Under the pieces are notes generated by a model. The model was not told where the DNA came from. It did not search any database and saw only the letters and a list, made by a program, of their open reading frames with translations. This document shows positions 59,262 to 64,000 of a stretch of DNA of 64,000 nt, piece by piece; within the stretch, counting starts at the first letter, position 1; every line of letters starts with the position of its first letter. The stretch is taken from assembly GCA_012932295.1 (NCBI GenBank), contig JAAONU010000006.1, positions 29,414,882-29,478,881 of the forward strand, read 5' to 3'. The position numbers and the translations under genes were made by a program. The DNA comes from Cyclina sinensis. Taxonomy: Eukaryota > Mollusca > Bivalvia > Venerida > Veneridae.

Positions 59262-62200
59262 GTAAGATTTTGATTTTAAGCATAAAAATGCAAAAGAACG
59301 TAAATATTTAAACACTCATCAAATTTAAAATATTTGTTGACTTTATGAAAGCCATCGGATCTTCTGATGGTAATTGCAATGAAATTATTTGGCATTATAT
59401 GAGACATATTGTCGGAAACCCAATGGCGAACGGCAGACGTGGAGACTTTGTCGTGTTCATTACATAATTGCTAAATGGCTGACTAACTTCAATCTTGCAT
59501 TGCAGCTTTCTTACAAGAAATACAGTGTACAAGAACCTTAACTCTACCTTGTCTTTTTCTGTATTATTTGTTTGTTTTAAATTCGGATGTCTGACCACGA
59601 AATATATGTCACTGGTCAAATCTGTAAAATGTGAGCACTACATACCAAATGCTGCGCCCAGTCTTCAAGAATTTTGTTCAGAGAATTCTTTCCATTTGGA
59701 ATCAAAACAATTTCTGAACTTTATGTGCAGTAAAAAGGTCACTAAAAGGGCGTTTGAATCCCCTGTTTCATCAACTTATTGTAAAACAGAGTTTAGCTCA
59801 TTTCAGCACGTAGTGCTCATGTGAATTTTTAGGAACAGTGATTGTCCGTCGGCGTCCATCGTCCACTATTTTTTCAAATTAAATTCATTTTGAAACCAGC
59901 AGGCTAAATTTGGGAAAACTTGCCTGGATCGTTCCTTGCAAGATCTATCGAAATTATTTGAATGGTTCCAATCCACTACGATCTGGGCCCCAGGAGCTAA
60001 GAAGATTTAAAAAGTAAAAAAGAAACATGTGTTTTGTTGTTGTTGTCATTTTCCTACGCAAGCTTATATGGGGAAAACTTTGATAATCTTCTCTTAAACC
60101 AAAAGTTCTAGGGCCCAGATATTCAGTTGTCTAGTAGACTTTTACCAAGTTTGTTCAAATCATGGCCCTATGGTCTAAATTTACTCTGTTCCCAGCTACA
60201 AAATTATTTCTTATTTAGGCCTTTATAGCGAAACCTTAAAACAAATATTCTTATCTGAAACAACTATGCCTTGAGAATTGATATTGGCATACATGGGGTC
60301 ATAAATGACTCATCCACAGGGTAATTTGATTTAATAAAGCCTTATTTACATGTACCAAAACTGTGAAAACCTTCTTTTTTGACACCACAAGGTGAGGGCT
60401 TAGACGTTTCATCATCTCGAAATCCTTCAAATGATCCACTTGATTTTTGTAAATCCTGCATAGAAAAACAACTTTAAAAATCTTCTTGTCAGCAACCATA
60501 AGGCCTAGTTTTAAGTTGGTTGTTGTATATCATGGCCTAGTAGACGTCTATAAAGTTGTTCAAATCGTGGCACTTGGGTCAAAATTGGCCCATCCCCTGG
60601 GGTCCCAACGTCTAAAAATAGACTTTTACTATAGAATTTTAATTATTGATAGATGTCTTGGATATTTGGTTACTGTAGGGACCCTGCATGAATATATGCC
60701 TTTTACTTAGGTCAAGGACATTGAGGCTAAAATAGATTTCTTATACCTGTCCCGATAGAGTCTTCATTTATTGATCGATATATGAGATATTTGGTATGTA
60801 GGGAACTTGCAAAGACCCTACCCTTAAATGGATCAATGTCAAGGTCTCTGAGGCTGAAAATAGATTTTTTTTTGTCATAGAGCCTTTATCTATTGATTGG
60901 TATTTGAGATATTTGGAATATAGCCAACTTGCATGAACTTCTTCCATTAAATAAGAATTGAGCTCATCGAGCTTAAATATACATTTATCTACTTAACCTC
61001 AGTGCCCTCATTTATAGACCATTATCTTTGATATTTGTTATATATGTTCCTTACATAGACGTTTTCCCTTAGGAGGGCTTTGAGGTCTCTAAGTCAAGGG
61101 CAAGGGCACCAAGCTTAATAATATTTGTTCTTCATTTTATCATCAAGTCTTTATTCATTTATTCATTGACTGATATTTAAGAAATTTTGGTTTGTATGCA
61201 TCTTTTTTGAACCACAGCCATTCACTGGGGTTAGGTTACCTAAGCTACACATAGATTTTTTAATACTTTTTGCTATAAAGCCTTCATTTATATACTAATA
61301 TCTTAGATATTTCGTAATTAGGTACATTGCTTAGAGCTCTACATTTGAGTGGGATTTGAGGTCACCAGGGTCAAGGTCAATGTTACATAAATTAAAATTT
61401 TATTTCTCTTTATACCATTATAGTGTTATGCTTTCATTCGATAAATTTTCAACAACAGTTTTATAAAACATTTATAAACGATATATATTCTATGTATAGA
61501 CTATCTGGAGATTATTGTGGATTCACATCCATTGGTCGGTCCGGCCGTCCGACCGGACGTTCCTAGACAAAATTTGTCCATACTATTTCTCACCACTTTT
61601 TTCAGACTTTAATAATACTTAAGAATCATAAGCACCAAACCTAATTATGCATATCGTTGTCACGTCGAACTCCGATGATTTTCACGGGGTTATAGACTTT
61701 TTGATCATTTTCTTTTTAGAATATAAATTTCTTCGGACTGTTTTTCATTAACTATTATACCGATTTTAATAATTCTTTGCAAGAATCATAAGTACAAAGC
61801 TAAGCAAAGTTGTACATATTGTTGCTGCATTCAACTGCCGAGCATTTTCACTTAGTTTTAGGCTTTTGACTTTTTTACATATAAAAGAAAAGAAGATTTT
61901 CCAGTGTAAGTTTATCTGTGCTTTTTCAGTATTAATAAGAATATAATAAAATTTGTTTAGTAATTAGCCCCGATATGCATTTCCATATTGTTTAGTATTT
62001 GTAAAGATTTGTTTTTTTTTTTTCTTTTAGTATGTTTCAGTTATTTTGTGTTTATCCATATGGTTGACCTTTACTGCTGAGTTAACTTTCCACAGCAGTT
62101 TGTGTTTGTTTCATTTTTTTATTATTATGACAGACATATAATAAATGTAGAAACAGCTGTGTCAAGGCGGTAACTGGGTGCATTCATCACCTGTAATGAT

Positions 62201-64000
62201 ACCTTCTGTTTACTTTTATTTTCTTGCAAATATTTGTTTTTACTTTGTTTTACTAAAGCAATCTGATCCCATAATGGGTTACAGAGTTATGACCCCTTAG
62301 CAGTTGGACTTAGGTGAATGATTCAGGGCCATTATGGTCCTCTTGTTATGAAACGCGACCAAAATACTGTCAGGGAATAGACGCAAGTCATGTTTTATTG
62401 GCAAAAATATGTTCCCGGAATTTAACCCAGTACTTTCGTTCTTACAGTTTTGCTCGATGTATATTCTGTTTTAAATACAACCTTGGTTGTCACACCGGTA
62501 AGCCTTGATATTTACTTATGGATTGATTACAGAAACATATTTCATGCAAAATAAAGTTTTGTTTATCATATATTTCCTATGTTTCTCTATTTTATTTGTG
62601 CTGATAATGCCTCTGATCAGCTCAAAGATTGTTGTCCAGTTAATTATACTAAAAACTTTAGAAACCTTGTAATGCATTAAATTTCCTTAATTCGAAATTA
62701 ACTTTTGCACAAGAAACTAATAAAAAAGTTGTGTTGTTTCTTTCTAGAGAAGTTATTATTTTATCCTATGTGTAATCAAAACTTTGTTTCAGTCACACAG
62801 CCGTATTTTTATATAACAGATTTCAACTTCACACAGTTGTTGAAGTATATGAGTAGATGAGCCTTATTTTGTTGAATTTTGCTTGATTTTCAAAATGCAT
62901 CCAAACATTTAGCCAATCCGAAAGACCAGTAAGTCAATTTGCTTAACAAGTGTTGTTTCTTCAAGGACTATTTAGTGTTAAAATTTACGTCTGTGTTCAA
63001 TACCGAACTATTTCAGTACTTTCAATCCTTTGATTATGTTTTGGATGCTCTTGTTTGTCGTTTTACCGCCCGTCATAACATTTCCCCCTAAACCACTAAT
63101 CCAGTAGAAGGAAAAATTCAAAGAAATGATTCTGGCATGATCCTCTTTTTAACTGTTTAAAAGAATGGAATTGCTTGCAGAACCCTGGTTGTCATGGATC
63201 TTAAAGGAAAATATATGTTTTTCTTCTTGTCTGAAACCACACGGCCTAGAACTTAAATATTTGGTTTGTGGTATTATCTACTAGACTTCTACCTAAATAA
63301 TATAATCATTCCTCTGGGGTAAGAGTTTGAAGGACGAGTAACTTAATTTTGAAAAAAAATTAAAAGGAAAATATTTCAAAATATTCTGAATCGACTAGGC
63401 CTAGAACTTTAATATTTAGTTAGTAGTATCAGCTAGTAAATCTCTATCGAAACCATCTAACTCATGGCTTTGAGATAAAAAATGGCCGTACTAAAAGCGT
63501 CACTTTTTCCATAGACTGTTAGAGTGAACACTTTCAGAATCACCTTGCCTAAATTGACATGACCTAGAGTTTAAGTATTTGATTTCATCTAGTACACATA
63601 TACTTAAATTATATTAATCATGGCCCCGGGGTCAAAATTGGCCCTGCTATTGGCGTTACTTCATTCTGCATCAACTTTTTATAGGATTGTTTTTTCTATA
63701 ATATTTTAACATCAAAAGCCGATTGGCCTAATCAAATAAAATTTTACAGGAATGGTCCGTAAATAGTTTCCTTTCGGAATTATATAAAAATGTAATTTCA
63801 TGCAGAACCTTCAAAATTCTTTGAAGAAACACTGCCGCGGTTAGAAAGTAATCTGGCAAAAATGTTACTTGTGTGAACTGCTATTTATTTTCTTCAAGCC
63901 TAATTCTAAAAGAACAATTTGGCATATAATTAAGTGACCTTCTATATGAATTAATTAATTCATTGCAATTTGTGAAAAAATGGCTGCCAAGGGCACTGCT
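59262..64000 (+). other. Intron 1 of the second FkbM copy (incomplete)
   Basis: Follows copy A intron 1 nearly base for base (about 1% differences by eye), including the tandem arrays at about 60641-61415, 61537-61890 and 63215-63650. The window ends before the acceptor. Confidence 0.8.

Noticed and set aside
1..64000. A bacterial or viral defence or biosynthetic gene system
   Set aside because: No operon-like gene runs, ribosome-binding sites or related protein families; all coding remnants fit animal transposable elements or the spliced FkbM gene.

Overview
This is a 64 kb piece of an animal nuclear genome, most likely a marine bivalve mollusc. It is AT-rich and gene-poor, with introns bounded by GT/AG. 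It is full of degenerate tandem repeats of a type common in mollusc DNA, and it carries LINE, Tc1/mariner and tRNA-derived SINE copies. There is no sign of operons, rRNA, CRISPR or any bacterial or viral gene system. The bivalve assignment rests on repeat style and on the FkbM/Star-like gene type; it is an inference.

Large-scale structure: the window holds two long homologous segments in the same orientation. Copy A runs from about 1044 to at least 21.1 kb. Copy B starts at about 39714 and runs off the right edge. The spacing grows from 38.67 kb to about 42.85 kb because each copy carries its own insertions and deletions. The main ones are about 5.67 kb present only in B (42780-48452), about 2.48 kb only in A (5342-7818), a clean SINE insertion in B (49795-50066) and about 440 bp only in B (50705-51146). 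Divergence by eye falls from about 7% at the left end to about 1% or less near the gene. This is either a real tandem duplication or two haplotypes placed in tandem by an assembler; the sequence alone cannot decide.

Gene content: one gene is convincing. It is a three-exon FkbM-family (Methyltransf_21) membrane-anchored protein of 300 residues on the + strand: exons 16071-16403, 21349-21543 and 22417-22791, all introns phase 0. Copy B contains its first exon (58929-59261) with one amino-acid change; the remaining exons would lie beyond the window. A few short conserved open segments (8943-9156 and 8110-8283 on the minus strand with their B copies, and 3377-3524) could be exons but are weakly supported.

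Layout: 1-539 partial mariner transposase; 1.05-1.69 kb ATACGG-rich satellite; 1.95-2.92 kb 156-bp satellite with a terminal hairpin; 3.8-16 kb intergenic with LINE and SINE pieces, a foldback element and a mosaic of inverted and direct repeats just upstream of the gene; 16-22.8 kb the gene, with repeat-filled introns and a SINE in intron 2; 23.6-24.6 kb tandem repeats; 24.9-25.6 kb L2/CR1-like LINE 3' fragment; 27.8-32.4 kb a decayed LINE with ORF1, endonuclease and reverse transcriptase remnants; 35.1-35.8 kb an internally deleted Tc1-like element; 38.3-38.85 kb a G-rich repeat; 38.9-39.5 kb a hairpin-ended repeat and LINE fragment; then copy B.
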